NCBI GenBank assembly: GCA_963817015.1
Contig: CAWFMV010000007.1
Coordinates: 372,001 to 436,000, forward strand
Reading direction: 5' to 3'
DNA length: 64,000 nt
Origin: VAZQ01 sp963817015
GTDB lineage: Bacteria; Pseudomonadota; Alphaproteobacteria; Rhizobiales; Xanthobacteraceae
A program made the position numbers and the translations under genes. The notes under the pieces are model-generated. The model saw only the letters and a list, made by a program, of their open reading frames with translations, did no database searches and had not been told where the DNA came from. This document shows, piece after piece, positions 9,728-18,165 of this stretch. How positions within the stretch are numbered: the first letter of the stretch is position 1; every line of letters begins with the position of its first letter.

Positions 9728-9846
9728 ACTCGGCCTCATGGTGAGGAGCGGCGCGTAAGCGCCGCGTCTCGAACCATAGGCCGCCCGCAGTGGCCGCCCA
9801 TCCTTCGAGACGCGCTCCTGCGGAGCGCTCCTCAGGACGAGGCAGA
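9728..9846. repeat. Intergenic palindromic repeat, family 1, copy 1
   Basis: Begins CCTCATGGTGAGGAGCGGCG and ends CTCCTCAGGACGAGGC, with GTCTCGAACCAT and TCCTTCGAGACGCGC between. The ends pair into a long hairpin. Related copies lie at 37119-37329 and 53119-53288. Such elements are abundant between genes in Bradyrhizobium-like genomes. It fills most of the gap after xth. Confidence 0.8.
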
Positions 9847-9888
9847 GAGAAGCTAGAGGCTGCCGGTTCCCCAATACGAACGACGCGT

Positions 9889-10183
9889 GCTCACCCGCGC
9901 GCGCTCGGATCGATCACGGCGCGCAGGCGCTGCATGTCGCGCTCGGATTCATCGGTGCGCTTGGCGAGGATTTCACGCAACCGAACCGCCGCATCCGGGT
10001 AGCCCTCGAGCATCTTGAGAAACAACGAGCGCGGAATGCAGAGCACGGTGGAGGGTTCGAGCGCGGTCGCGGTCACCGGTCGCGTCGTCTCGGTGAACAA
10101 GGCGAGCTCGCCGAGCAGCGTGCCGACGCCGACCTTGATGCTCTTCGCGGTGTCGCCGCCGCGCGGCGAGGGCCGGAACGAGC
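9889..10183. repeat. 295-bp direct repeat, copy 1
   Basis: 295 bases that recur at 11046-11340 with about a dozen mismatches (roughly 96% identity by eye). It carries the C-terminal two thirds of the cyclic-nucleotide-domain gene found complete in copy 2. The two copies flank an 862-bp segment holding a secreted three-repeat protein gene. Confidence 0.9.
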
Positions 10184-10232
10184 GCGTGATGCGGCGGCGT
10201 TGGCCAATGCCCCGCCGCCGCACGTTTGACAA
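9891..10232 (-). pseudogene. Truncated duplicate of the cyclic-nucleotide-binding-domain gene
   Basis: Residues from about SPRGGDTAKS to the end are nearly identical to those of the complete protein encoded at 11048-11512, with the same terminal IDPSARG. The N-terminal 60 residues of the domain are missing and replaced by unrelated Arg-rich sequence after base 10183, where the repeat ends. Half of the beta-roll is therefore lost. It is most likely a remnant of a local duplication. The open frame from 10232 is not evidence of function. Confidence 0.8.
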
Positions 10233-10286
10233 TTCATATTGACGGTTAAGATCGTCGAAAGCCTGACTAGGCGAACGGCAGAGAAA

Positions 10287-10781
10287 CTAAGATACTCTGC
10301 CTGCCATGCATGCTCTGACAAAGGCTTGATGGTTCCGATTACCAGTCGATTCCCCGGCTCCCCTTTGCCGCGAGAGCGCGTCGCAGTCTGCCTCGGAACG
10401 CCTTCGAAGGTCTTGTGTCTGGGTACGTACTTCGGTCACCGAGACCCTGCCAGCCATGCAGTTCCTGATGAACCTTTCGTGGTTTCGATTTCCGGATGAT
10501 TCACCCGCACCTCGGCTCCGCGCAAGTTCGTGGCACAAATCGGATGTCATTCCTCTCAACTCTCGCACTTGCTCAGGAATGGCGGGCGTCGTAGTCGTAA
10601 CTTTTCCTGCCACGCAGGCTCTGATGAATGCTTCGTGGTTTCGATTTCCGGATGTTTCTCCCGCGCCTCTCTGTCGCGCGAGCACATGACACTGCGCATC
10701 AGTTGGAAGGTTCTGGGCGTAGGCCGGCCCAGCAATGCAAATGACAAGCGCGGCGGTGAAGGCAAGCGAAATTGTACGCAT
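10287..10781 (-). CDS. Secreted protein with three cysteine-paired repeats
   Basis: 164-aa exported protein of unknown function. Signal peptide at residues 1-22 (MRTISLAFTAALVIC to AYAQ). It is followed by three copies of a roughly 34-residue unit of the form C-x4-R-x-RGAGE-[ST]-[ST]-GNRNH-x-x-FIR-x-C-[MV]-AG. Each unit has two Cys, suggesting one disulfide per unit. The spacing loosely recalls PsiF-type repeats but I cannot assign it. ATG 10781 is preceded by GAGGAAG. The repeats are also visible in the DNA. The gene sits in a lower-GC insert between two 295-bp direct repeats and looks acquired or locally rearranged. Confidence 0.75.
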   Translation of the reverse strand: MRTISLAFTAALVICIAGPAYAQNLPTDAQCHVLARQRGAGETSGNRNHEAFIRACVAGKVTTTTPAIPEQVRELRGMTSDLCHELARSRGAGESSGNRNHERFIRNCMAGRVSVTEVRTQTQDLRRRSEADCDALSRQRGAGESTGNRNHQAFVRACMAGRVS

Positions 10782-10852
10782 AGTCTTCCTCTCCCCAATG
10801 AATGAATTTACGTTTCCAAAATACTCGGCCAAAAGGCCCCTGATATGATTTG

Positions 10853-10867
10853 AATCAATTCTTGATT
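10853..10867. promoter_or_regulatory. Short dyad upstream of the three-repeat gene
   Basis: AATCAA-TTC-TTGATT is a perfect 6-3-6 inverted repeat about 72 bases upstream of the start at 10781, in an AT-rich stretch. It is a plausible operator, but no regulator can be named. Confidence 0.3.
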
Positions 10868-11045
10868 GCGAAGAGGTTCGTGACCAGAGCGCGGAGAGAC
10901 TTTCCGCAACTTGCCTTTCTTTCTTTTCTTTTTCTAGGTAACGTCTTCCGCTCGCGTTGGCCACGAGCGCATGGCCGTGCTGATCTATTGTTACTATCCA
11001 ATTCAATCTAATCGGATCAAAGTCTAACGGTCACGAGCTCCCGCC

Positions 11046-11340
11046 GCTCACCCGCGCGCGCTCGGATCGATCACGGCGCGCAGCCGCTGCATGTCACGCT
11101 CGGATTCATCGGTGCGCTTGGCGAGGATTTCACGCAGGCGAACCGCCGCATCCGGGTAGCCCTCGAGCATCTTGAGAAACAGTGGGCGCGGAATGCAGAG
11201 CACGGTCGAGGGCTCGAGCGCGGTCGCGGTCACCGGTCGCGTCGTCTCGGTGAACAAGGCAAGCTCGCCGAGCAGCGTGCCGACGCCGACCTTGATGCTC
11301 TTCGCGGTGTCGCCGCCGCGCGGCGAGAGCCGGAACGAGC
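11046..11340. repeat. 295-bp direct repeat, copy 2
   Basis: Partner of 9889-10183, in the same orientation. This copy is part of an intact gene (11048-11512), so it is the probable parent of the duplication. Confidence 0.9.
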
Positions 11341-11512
11341 CCTCCTGGACCACGTAGCCGCCATCGGCGTCATCGCCGACCGCGAACAAGGTCTCGCCGC
11401 TGTGCACATAGCGGCTCTCGGCACCGATCGCCAAAATACGAAGCGCGCCCCGCCCGAGCATGCTCAGGGTCGGGACCTTCTCGAAGAAATTGATGTCGTC
11501 CTCAATCGCCAT
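11048..11512 (-). CDS. Cyclic-nucleotide-binding-domain protein
   Basis: 154 aa, essentially a single cNMP-type beta-roll (residues about 10-125) with GTLLGELALFTETTRPVTATA as the cassette. It ends in a short helical tail (LAKRTDESERDMQRL). There is no DNA-binding domain, so it is not a Crp-type regulator. It may be a stand-alone sensor or partner of the OmpR-type regulator encoded 26 bases upstream on the same strand, with which it is probably cotranscribed. The cassette has TTRPVTA rather than the RTA of cAMP binders. Confidence 0.8.
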   Translation of the reverse strand: MAIEDDINFFEKVPTLSMLGRGALRILAIGAESRYVHSGETLFAVGDDADGGYVVQEGSFRLSPRGGDTAKSIKVGVGTLLGELALFTETTRPVTATALEPSTVLCIPRPLFLKMLEGYPDAAVRLREILAKRTDESERDMQRLRAVIDPSARG

Positions 11513-11538
11513 CCTTCAATCGTCATCCATCGACGAAA

Positions 11539-12225
11539 TCAAGGCACCAGCTTGTAGCCACCAGTCTCGGTCACCAGGATCGTGGGCGTGGTGGCATCGC
11601 GCTCGACCTTCTGCCGCAACCGATAGATATGAGTTTCCAATGTATGGGTGGTCACGCCCGAATTGTAGCCCCACACTTCCTGCAACAGCGTCTCGCGCGT
11701 CACCGGCTTCTGACCGGCCCGGTAGAGAAAGCGCAGGATCGCTGTCTCCTTCTCGGTTAGACGAACCTTGTTCCCTTTAGCGTTGAGCAGCAGCTTGGAG
11801 CTCGGCCGGAACGTAAAGGGCCCGATGGTGAAGACGGCATCCTCGCTCGCTTCGTGCTGGCGCAGCTGGGCGCGGATACGCGCCAGCAGCACCGCAAACC
11901 GGAACGGCTTGGTCACATAGTCATTCGCACCCGATTCAAGCCCGAGAATTGTGTCGGAATCGGTATCATGACCCGTCAGCAGCAGGATCGGCGCCTTGAA
12001 GCCGCCCTTGCGGAGCATCCGAACGGCCTCGCGACCGTCGATATCGGGCAGGCCCACGTCCATGATTACAAGATCAATCTGGCCGCCTTTGGCGGCCTGC
12101 ACACCTTTGGTGCCGTTCTCGGCGGCGACCGCCTCGAACTCTTCGTGCAACGCAAGCTGTTCGACCAGCGCGTCGCGCAATTCGGCATCATCTTCAACGA
12201 TAAGGATCCTGCGAACGTTAGTCAT
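11539..12225 (-). CDS. OmpR-family response regulator
   Basis: 228-aa two-component regulator. The receiver has the acidic pair (IVEDDAEL), phospho-acceptor D56 (LVIMDVGLPD) and the conserved Lys in YVTKPF. A C-terminal winged helix follows (residues about 130-228, LTEKETAILRFLYRAGQKPV). No kinase is adjacent. It is divergent from the L,D-transpeptidase gene and followed by the cNMP-domain gene on its own strand. The target is unknown; cell-envelope genes are an inference from the neighbour only. Confidence 0.9.
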   Translation of the reverse strand: MTNVRRILIVEDDAELRDALVEQLALHEEFEAVAAENGTKGVQAAKGGQIDLVIMDVGLPDIDGREAVRMLRKGGFKAPILLLTGHDTDSDTILGLESGANDYVTKPFRFAVLLARIRAQLRQHEASEDAVFTIGPFTFRPSSKLLLNAKGNKVRLTEKETAILRFLYRAGQKPVTRETLLQEVWGYNSGVTTHTLETHIYRLRQKVERDATTPTILVTETGGYKLVP

Positions 12226-12519
12226 CGAGGGCTCTGGGACTGTGGTTCAGTGTCCGACTTTCGCAACCTTGACGAGGGTCGGCGGCGCGATGGTCGGACG
12301 TCCTAGCAAGACACGGGCAAATCCATGATTCCTATGTGGTTCTGGCCTGCAACCATACGCAATGGCTGCAAAACCGGCTAGGACTATCCCCCCAACATTC
12401 AACGCCGGGCAGGCGTTGCGGGAAGTAGAGCATTCGCTGCCAAAAGAGCAAGCGGCAGTTGGCGGGCGCTTATACCTCGACTGCGGCCATGTAAGAACCG
12501 CCAAGCGTGGGGGAAGCCT

Positions 12520-13053
12520 ATGCACAGCATGGCCTTATCTCTTCTCAAGGTTGCCACCAGGCCAGGTATACGCAGCCGCGGGGTGCTGATCGCCGGCCGG
12601 CTCGCCATCCCCGTGGTGTTGGGCCGCACTGGTATTCGCGCCAACAAGCGCGAAGGTGACGGCGCCACGCCGCGGGGCTGGTTCCGCCTGCGGCGGCTGT
12701 GGTGGCGAGCCGACCGGAGCCCGAGGCCACCGACCTTGCTGCCGACCGTCCGCATCGACCACCGCGTGGCCTGGTGCGAAGACCCCGGCGACCGCCGCTA
12801 TAACCGGCCATTCCGGCGATCGGCCAATGAACCAGGCGACCGCCTCTGGCGCGACGACCAGCTGTACGACATCATCATCGAGATCGATCACAATACCCGG
12901 CCCCGGGTCGCCCGCCGGGGCAGCGCCGTGTTCCTGCACCTGGCTCGGCCAGACCGCTCCCCGACCGCGGGATGCGTCGCCTTCGCGGCTCCCGACATGC
13001 GCCGCCTGCTGGCGCGGCTTGGACCCAATACGCGAATCCTGATTCAGATCTAG
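12520..13053 (+). CDS. L,D-transpeptidase (YkuD-domain) family protein
   Basis: 177-aa protein with the YkuD catalytic motif: His140 in FLHLAR and Cys152 in SPTAGCVAF. Members form 3-3 peptidoglycan cross-links or attach proteins to peptidoglycan. No clear signal peptide precedes the domain, although residues 4-30 are mildly hydrophobic; a start at ATG 12529 is possible. Its stop lies 15 bases from the convergent yggS gene. Confidence 0.85.
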   Translation: MHSMALSLLKVATRPGIRSRGVLIAGRLAIPVVLGRTGIRANKREGDGATPRGWFRLRRLWWRADRSPRPPTLLPTVRIDHRVAWCEDPGDRRYNRPFRRSANEPGDRLWRDDQLYDIIIEIDHNTRPRVARRGSAVFLHLARPDRSPTAGCVAFAAPDMRRLLARLGPNTRILIQI

Positions 13054-13068
13054 ATTGCGCCTGCCCGG

Positions 13069-13740
13069 TCAACTTCGACCGCCGAAAATCGCCGTCCCAA
13101 CGCGCACATGTGTCGCACCGAACGCAATCGCCGTCGCAAAGTCCGCGCTCATTCCCATGGACAGCAGGCTCAGTCCGTTCCGAGCCGCGATCTTCGCCGT
13201 GAGGGCAAAATGCGGGGCGGGTGGTTCATTGGCCGGCGGGATGCACATCAGACCGGAGATCGACAGGCCATGACGCTCACGGCAGGCCTTGAGGAACTCG
13301 TCGGTCGCCTCCGGCAGCACGCCCGCCTTTTGCGGCTCGCCGCCGGTGTTCACCTCGACAAACAGGGTAGGCCGCTGACCCTGTCGGGCGATCTCCTTGG
13401 CCAGCGCCTCGCACAGGCTCGGCCGATCGACCGAATGAATGGCGTCGAACAGCGCGACCGCTTCCTTCGCCTTGTTCGACTGCAGCGGGCCGATCAGATG
13501 GAGCTCGAGCCCAGGATGCCCTGAGCGCAAGGGCGGCCATTTCGCCTTCGCCTCCTGCACTCTGTTCTCGCCGAACACCCGCTGCCCAGCCGCAATGACC
13601 GGCTCGATCGCGTCCGCCCCGAACGTCTTCGACACCGCCACCAGCGTGACAGAGGCGGGGTCGCGGCCAGCGGCCCGGCAGGCCTGCGCAATCTCCTGGC
13701 GCACCGTCGCGAGCCGGGTTTCTGTATCGATCGTTTCCAT
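13069..13740 (-). CDS. yggS: Pyridoxal-phosphate homeostasis protein, YggS/PROSC family
   Basis: 223-aa PLP-binding protein of the alanine-racemase-like TIM-barrel fold that helps control free PLP and amino-acid pools. The PLP lysine is in LVAVSKTF (about residue 38). HLIGPLQSNK, FVEVNTGGEPQKAG, GLMCIPP and SMGMSADF are family signatures. Start ATG 13740 gives the usual family length; the open frame extends upstream without homology. It is 44 bases downstream of the TPR-methyltransferase gene on the same strand. Confidence 0.95.
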   Translation of the reverse strand: METIDTETRLATVRQEIAQACRAAGRDPASVTLVAVSKTFGADAIEPVIAAGQRVFGENRVQEAKAKWPPLRSGHPGLELHLIGPLQSNKAKEAVALFDAIHSVDRPSLCEALAKEIARQGQRPTLFVEVNTGGEPQKAGVLPEATDEFLKACRERHGLSISGLMCIPPANEPPAPHFALTAKIAARNGLSLLSMGMSADFATAIAFGATHVRVGTAIFGGRS

Positions 13741-13784
13741 GCGCTCCCACTGCCGCGAAAGCGCATGAAGAGCAAGCGACCGAT

Positions 13785-15608
13785 TCAAGAAGCGACGGGC
13801 GACTGAACATAGAACAGATAGGTCTGGATGAACGCCCGCGGGTTGGCGGCCTCGAAGCGCTCCCAGCAATCGAGGTCGACGAGGGCCGCAGGATCCGGAA
13901 ACTGCTGCTGAAACCGCGCGAGGTTTTCCGGGTCGATATCGAACCCGAGAAATGACAGGCGCTGGTCGGCAATGAAGGCCTTGAGCTGCGCGATCGTGAA
14001 CTGGTGCTCCATGACGTGGAACAGCATGTCGCGGCAATCGCTCATCGTGAAGAAATCATGGATGGAGCCGAGCTCCCGGCGCAGAGAGTCGTTTGCAATG
14101 AGCGCCTGGCGGCAGGCCCGGATATCCTCGGGGGTCGAGCGATAGCCGCGCTCGGACACGAAGGCGCGTCCGACGTTGATCGCCTTGCGGGCCGAGACGC
14201 TATAGAGTCCGACCAGCATCACGCCGCCGGGCCGCAACAGCGACAGCAGGATGAGCCAGCCCGCCAGTGGATCCTTCAGATGGTGCAGCACACCGATCAC
14301 TTCGATCTTGTCGAAGCGCCGCCCGATCGCACCCAGATTCATGATGTCGGCCTGCGCAAACTCGATATTGCGCACATTCGCCTCGCGCGCCTTTCGGCGC
14401 GCATAGGCGAGGCTCGACAAGCTCATGTCGATCGCCAGCACCTTGGCGCTTGGAAACAGCAGCGCCGTCCTGATTGCCTTGCTGCCGGTGCCGCAGCCGG
14501 CGACAAGAATTTCCTCCGCAGGAGCGCCGTCACGCGCCTCTGCAGCTCCGTTGGCATCGCGGCTCTTCGGCAAGAGATCCCTGGTGATGATGGTCCAGCG
14601 CGGATATGGGTTCTCCTCGTACATGCGTCGCACGGGCGCCGACGTGTCCGCGATCGGCGTGAGCGCCGGGATGGTGCATCGGTCGCGTGCTTCTTCCGCC
14701 GGCTCGTGCAGTTGTTGGCGGACGAGACCGGCCAATGCGGCCGGCCACTCCATTTGCGCAAGCGTCTGCGCATTGGGGAGAGCGTACAATGGCCGGTAGG
14801 CCGCGATGATGGCCAGGAGGAACGCCGGAACGCGGCAGCTTGCGTGCAGCTTCTTCTGCAGCAGCTCGCGCAAGACACCAATCTGCCGGGCCTCATCATC
14901 GCTCAGGGCATAGACGTATTCATTGATGAAGCACTGCTGCGCCAGCGCCGAGCATAGGCTGAGCAGCGAAGCGTCGATGCCGCCAAAGCTCGGCGCGGCC
15001 TCGGTCGCGAGGCGAAGCAGCGCGTAGCGCGCCTCGGTCAACAGCCGCTCCGCGACGAGCCCGCTCAGCCTGATCGTTTCCAGCCCGCAGCAGAACAGTA
15101 CATCGTTGGCGATGCTGGGTGCAGCGAACAGCTCGGCAGCGCTTGGCCGCCGCGGCCACGCTGCCTTGATGCGGTCAAGTCCGGCAGCGACCGCGGCGCC
15201 CTGCATCACAAGATGATTGTCGACCTCGGCCCTGCTCATTCCCAAAGCAATCGCTTCGCGAAAATGCACAGCCGCCTTGTCCCGCTCGTTGAGAGCCTCA
15301 TAGGAGGAGCCGACATTGAAATGGCAGGCGGCGTTGTCAGGATCGATCGCAATGGCCTTGGCGAAATATCGAATGGCCTTGGCGTGGCGCGCGCTCTCCT
15401 GCGCCATCAGGCCCAGAAGGTTCATGCTGTCGACATGCGACGGTTCGCGCGCCAGGATTTCCTTGCTGAGTCGCTCAGCCGCCGGCAGATCGCGGAAATC
15501 GAAGTGTCGCCGTGCTTCGGCGGCTAAATCATCGATCTCCCGAAGCGGAACAGGAAGCGGTAACCGCTTGTCGCGCTTGAGTGCTGTTCGCCATTCCCGC
15601 TGGCTCAC
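13785..15608 (-). CDS. TPR-repeat class I SAM-dependent methyltransferase
   Basis: 607-aa fusion. N-terminal TPRs (residues about 20-125, with NLLGLMAQESARHAKAIRYF and the following unit) are followed by a helical middle region (about 130-330) and a class I methyltransferase domain whose SAM loop is EILVAGCGTGSKAIR near residue 365, followed by IEFAQADI. A C-terminal extension of about 130 residues follows. GTG 15608 is chosen because GGGGGAGGA lies six bases before it. TPR-methyltransferases often modify proteins or glycans, but no substrate is evident here. The frame is clean. Confidence 0.82.
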   Translation of the reverse strand: MSQREWRTALKRDKRLPLPVPLREIDDLAAEARRHFDFRDLPAAERLSKEILAREPSHVDSMNLLGLMAQESARHAKAIRYFAKAIAIDPDNAACHFNVGSSYEALNERDKAAVHFREAIALGMSRAEVDNHLVMQGAAVAAGLDRIKAAWPRRPSAAELFAAPSIANDVLFCCGLETIRLSGLVAERLLTEARYALLRLATEAAPSFGGIDASLLSLCSALAQQCFINEYVYALSDDEARQIGVLRELLQKKLHASCRVPAFLLAIIAAYRPLYALPNAQTLAQMEWPAALAGLVRQQLHEPAEEARDRCTIPALTPIADTSAPVRRMYEENPYPRWTIITRDLLPKSRDANGAAEARDGAPAEEILVAGCGTGSKAIRTALLFPSAKVLAIDMSLSSLAYARRKAREANVRNIEFAQADIMNLGAIGRRFDKIEVIGVLHHLKDPLAGWLILLSLLRPGGVMLVGLYSVSARKAINVGRAFVSERGYRSTPEDIRACRQALIANDSLRRELGSIHDFFTMSDCRDMLFHVMEHQFTIAQLKAFIADQRLSFLGFDIDPENLARFQQQFPDPAALVDLDCWERFEAANPRAFIQTYLFYVQSPVAS

Positions 15609-15870
15609 GAGCAATCCTCCCCCCGCACGCGTGAATCCGGGCGTGCTATGAATTTGGGGCGGTTTTTCCCGCCTCTGCGAATAAGAATAATCTGCAATTG
15701 CTGGCGGCACCAGCAGAAGCTGCTCCAGATCGATCCTGCTGGAGGAGATCGTTAAGTGAAAACGAAATCAGCCAAACTGGCTCAAATTTTATCGATCCCG
15801 CCAAACGGCCCTTCATTTCTATTTTCTATGATCAATTCATGTCCGCTATGGCGGATTGGAACAACGACGA

Positions 15871-17565
15871 ATGTTTGCAGTTTTCCGCCGCGGCCGACAG
15901 GACAACAAGCCAGGGCCCCCGTTTCTCAGCATCCGGGGTCGTCTGGTCGTGCTGGCATTGCTTATTGCGGTGCCCCTTATGGTCGACCGCGTTCGTCTGC
16001 TTGAGGCGAGCCGCAGCGAGCGCATTGCGTCGACCGCGACCGAGGTGCTCGATCTGACCAGGCGCGGCGCCGAAGGCCAGCGCGAGATCATCACCACGGT
16101 CCGCGCCATGCTGCAGGTGACGGCCCGTGCCTATGTGGCAACGCTGTCGCGCGGCGATAACTGCAACGTCTACGTCCGCGACCTTGCCGGCAACATGCCG
16201 TGGATCAAAGGCATCTCGATCATCGGGGCCGACGGCCGGATCACGTGCTCCACGCTGGCATCGGCGATCGGCCTCGATATGTCGGACCGCCCGCACTACG
16301 AGGAAGCCATCCGCAGCAACGACTTCGTGGTCAGCGACTATCTGGTCGGCCGCGCCAATCAGGCGCCCTCGATCGTCGCGGCCTATCCGGCGCAAGCTAT
16401 CGATCCTGGCACCAACGCCGTGATCGTGGCCTCGGTGGATCTGTACTGGGTGAGCAGCTTGGCCGCCACGCTCGAACGGCGCCCGGGCGCGACGGTCATG
16501 CTGGTCGATGCAGGCGGCACAGTGCTTGCCGGCGACCCTCAGAGCGCGGGCTGGATCGGCAAGTCGGTGCGCAATGCCGAGCCGTTCCGCGAGTTCGCCG
16601 ACAAGCCCGAGGGCATCGTGAGATCAGCTGGATTGGATGGTGTGCGCCGCGTCTATGGCTTCGTGGCCGTGCCGTTGAGCGACGCTCGTCTCGTGGTCGG
16701 GTTCCCCGAGGCGGAAGTGCTCAATCGCATCGATCGCGAGATCCAGCTCGCCTATCTGCAGCTCGCCTTCTTCGCCATCCTCGTATTGATCATCGCCTGG
16801 ATCGGCGGCGAGCGCCTGGTCGTCGATCCGATCCGCTCATTGGCTCGCACGGCCACGAGGCTCGGACGCGGCGACCTGACTGCGCGACCGGAGCGGCAGC
16901 GCTGGGCCAAGGAGTTCGCGCCGCTCGCAGCGGCGCTGCGCGAGATGGGGCAGAAGCTGGCCGAACGTGAGGGTGAGTTGCGGGCCGCCAACGAGCATCT
17001 CGAGCAGCTCGCATTGATCGATCCGCTGTCCGGCCTGGCCAACCGCCGCAATTTCGATGAAACCCTAATGAGGACCTGGAAGGAGGCGATCCGGCATCGG
17101 CGCCCGGTCGGATTGCTGATGATCGATGTCGATCACTTCAAGCTGTTCAACGATCGCTACGGACACGTCGAAGGCGATACCTGCCTGCGCCGTGTCGGCA
17201 AGCTCCTGATGAACGTCGCCTGCCGGCCGGGTGACCTGCCGGCGCGCTATGGTGGCGAGGAATTCGCCGTGCTGCTGCCGGGCGCAAGCCTTGCCGGTGC
17301 CCGCATCGTCGCCGAGCGCCTGCGGCGCGCGGTCGAGGAATTGTGCATCGCCAACGCTGACGCTCCGCTCGGCCAGGTCAGCGTCAGCATCGGCCTCGCC
17401 TCGATGGTGCCGAGTCTTGGCGACAAGAGCCTGGGCGACAAGAGCCTGGGCGACAAGGCCCGGAGCCTGATCGAAGCCGCCGACGGCGGGCTCTATGCCG
17501 CCAAGCGAGCCGGCCGCAACGCAGTTGTCGCGCACAGCGACATCGAGCTCGCGGCCGCGAGCTGA
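15871..17565 (+). CDS. Membrane diguanylate cyclase with periplasmic Cache-type sensor and HAMP
   Basis: 564 aa. TM1 at about 25-42, a periplasmic double-Cache-like domain (about 45-285, with MSDRPHYEEAI), TM2 at about 300-318, HAMP (about 320-375) and a GGDEF domain (about 395-560). The active site is GGEEF at 461-465. The inhibitory I-site RxxD is intact (R452-P-G-D455, five residues before GGEEF), so the enzyme should make c-di-GMP with product inhibition. A GDKSL pentapeptide is repeated at about residues 515-530 in a normally short loop. ATG 15871 is preferred over TTG 15856. Confidence 0.92.
   Translation: MFAVFRRGRQDNKPGPPFLSIRGRLVVLALLIAVPLMVDRVRLLEASRSERIASTATEVLDLTRRGAEGQREIITTVRAMLQVTARAYVATLSRGDNCNVYVRDLAGNMPWIKGISIIGADGRITCSTLASAIGLDMSDRPHYEEAIRSNDFVVSDYLVGRANQAPSIVAAYPAQAIDPGTNAVIVASVDLYWVSSLAATLERRPGATVMLVDAGGTVLAGDPQSAGWIGKSVRNAEPFREFADKPEGIVRSAGLDGVRRVYGFVAVPLSDARLVVGFPEAEVLNRIDREIQLAYLQLAFFAILVLIIAWIGGERLVVDPIRSLARTATRLGRGDLTARPERQRWAKEFAPLAAALREMGQKLAEREGELRAANEHLEQLALIDPLSGLANRRNFDETLMRTWKEAIRHRRPVGLLMIDVDHFKLFNDRYGHVEGDTCLRRVGKLLMNVACRPGDLPARYGGEEFAVLLPGASLAGARIVAERLRRAVEELCIANADAPLGQVSVSIGLASMVPSLGDKSLGDKSLGDKARSLIEAADGGLYAAKRAGRNAVVAHSDIELAAAS
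17416..17460 (+). repeat. 15-bp in-frame tandem repeat, three units
   Basis: Three consecutive units close to CTGGGCGACAAGAGC lie inside the diguanylate cyclase gene and encode GDKSL-type pentapeptides. They look like recent slippage expansion in a loop before the last GGDEF helices. Confidence 0.8.
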
Positions 17566-17660
17566 TCCGCCATTCCGGCCCTTCCAGGTTACCCGGCTTA
17601 GCCAGGCCAGAGCCCACAAGCGCCTTGGGAGCGACGGAAAGCCGTGGTAGCCTATGCGCC

Positions 17661-18089
17661 ATGAGCCTGCAGCGTCGACTGGTGGAGCACATCCTGGCGG
17701 CAGTGCTGCTGTGCGCGGCCTTGCTCGCGCCAGCGCTCGCCAGCGCGCATGCGGGCCATAACCATCACGGCGCGGCTGCAATGGCTGAGCCCGCGGATAT
17801 GCCTCCAGCCGCCGACGTGGCCGGCGAGATCAAATCCAAAAAGCCCAGCATGGTCCGTCGCGAGATCGCTCGCGCTTCGGTTCCCACCCGTGATGCTGAC
17901 ACATCGGACTGCGCCAGCCACTGCTGCGGCGGCACCGCCAACATGACGTGTTGCTCGGCCGCGCTGGTTCCTGAGATTTCAATGATGCCGTCCTCTACGG
18001 CGTCCCACGCACTCTCGTTCGCGCGGGCCGGAGCCTTGCTCGGGTTGCCACCCGAGGCGCTCCCCAAGCCGCCAAAATCCTTCGCCTGA
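17661..18089 (+). CDS. Small exported His/Cys-rich protein of the metal-efflux cluster
   Basis: 142 aa. The signal peptide ends near residue 29 (ALASA) and is followed by HAGHNHHGAA, a His-rich potential metal-binding start of the mature chain. A cysteine group follows at about residues 87-103 (DCASHCCGG and MTCC). It lies directly before the RND adaptor gene and transcribes the same way. Such small proteins accompany Czc/Cus-like systems and may bind or sense metal in the periplasm. I do not recognise a named family. Confidence 0.7.
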   Translation: MSLQRRLVEHILAAVLLCAALLAPALASAHAGHNHHGAAAMAEPADMPPAADVAGEIKSKKPSMVRREIARASVPTRDADTSDCASHCCGGTANMTCCSAALVPEISMMPSSTASHALSFARAGALLGLPPEALPKPPKSFA

Positions 18090-18165
18090 ACCGTTCATTC
18101 TGGTCGTGTGCATCGCTTGGCGCGATGCGCGCGTGCATGACCTGTTCAACGCGAAGGGTGTTCCC

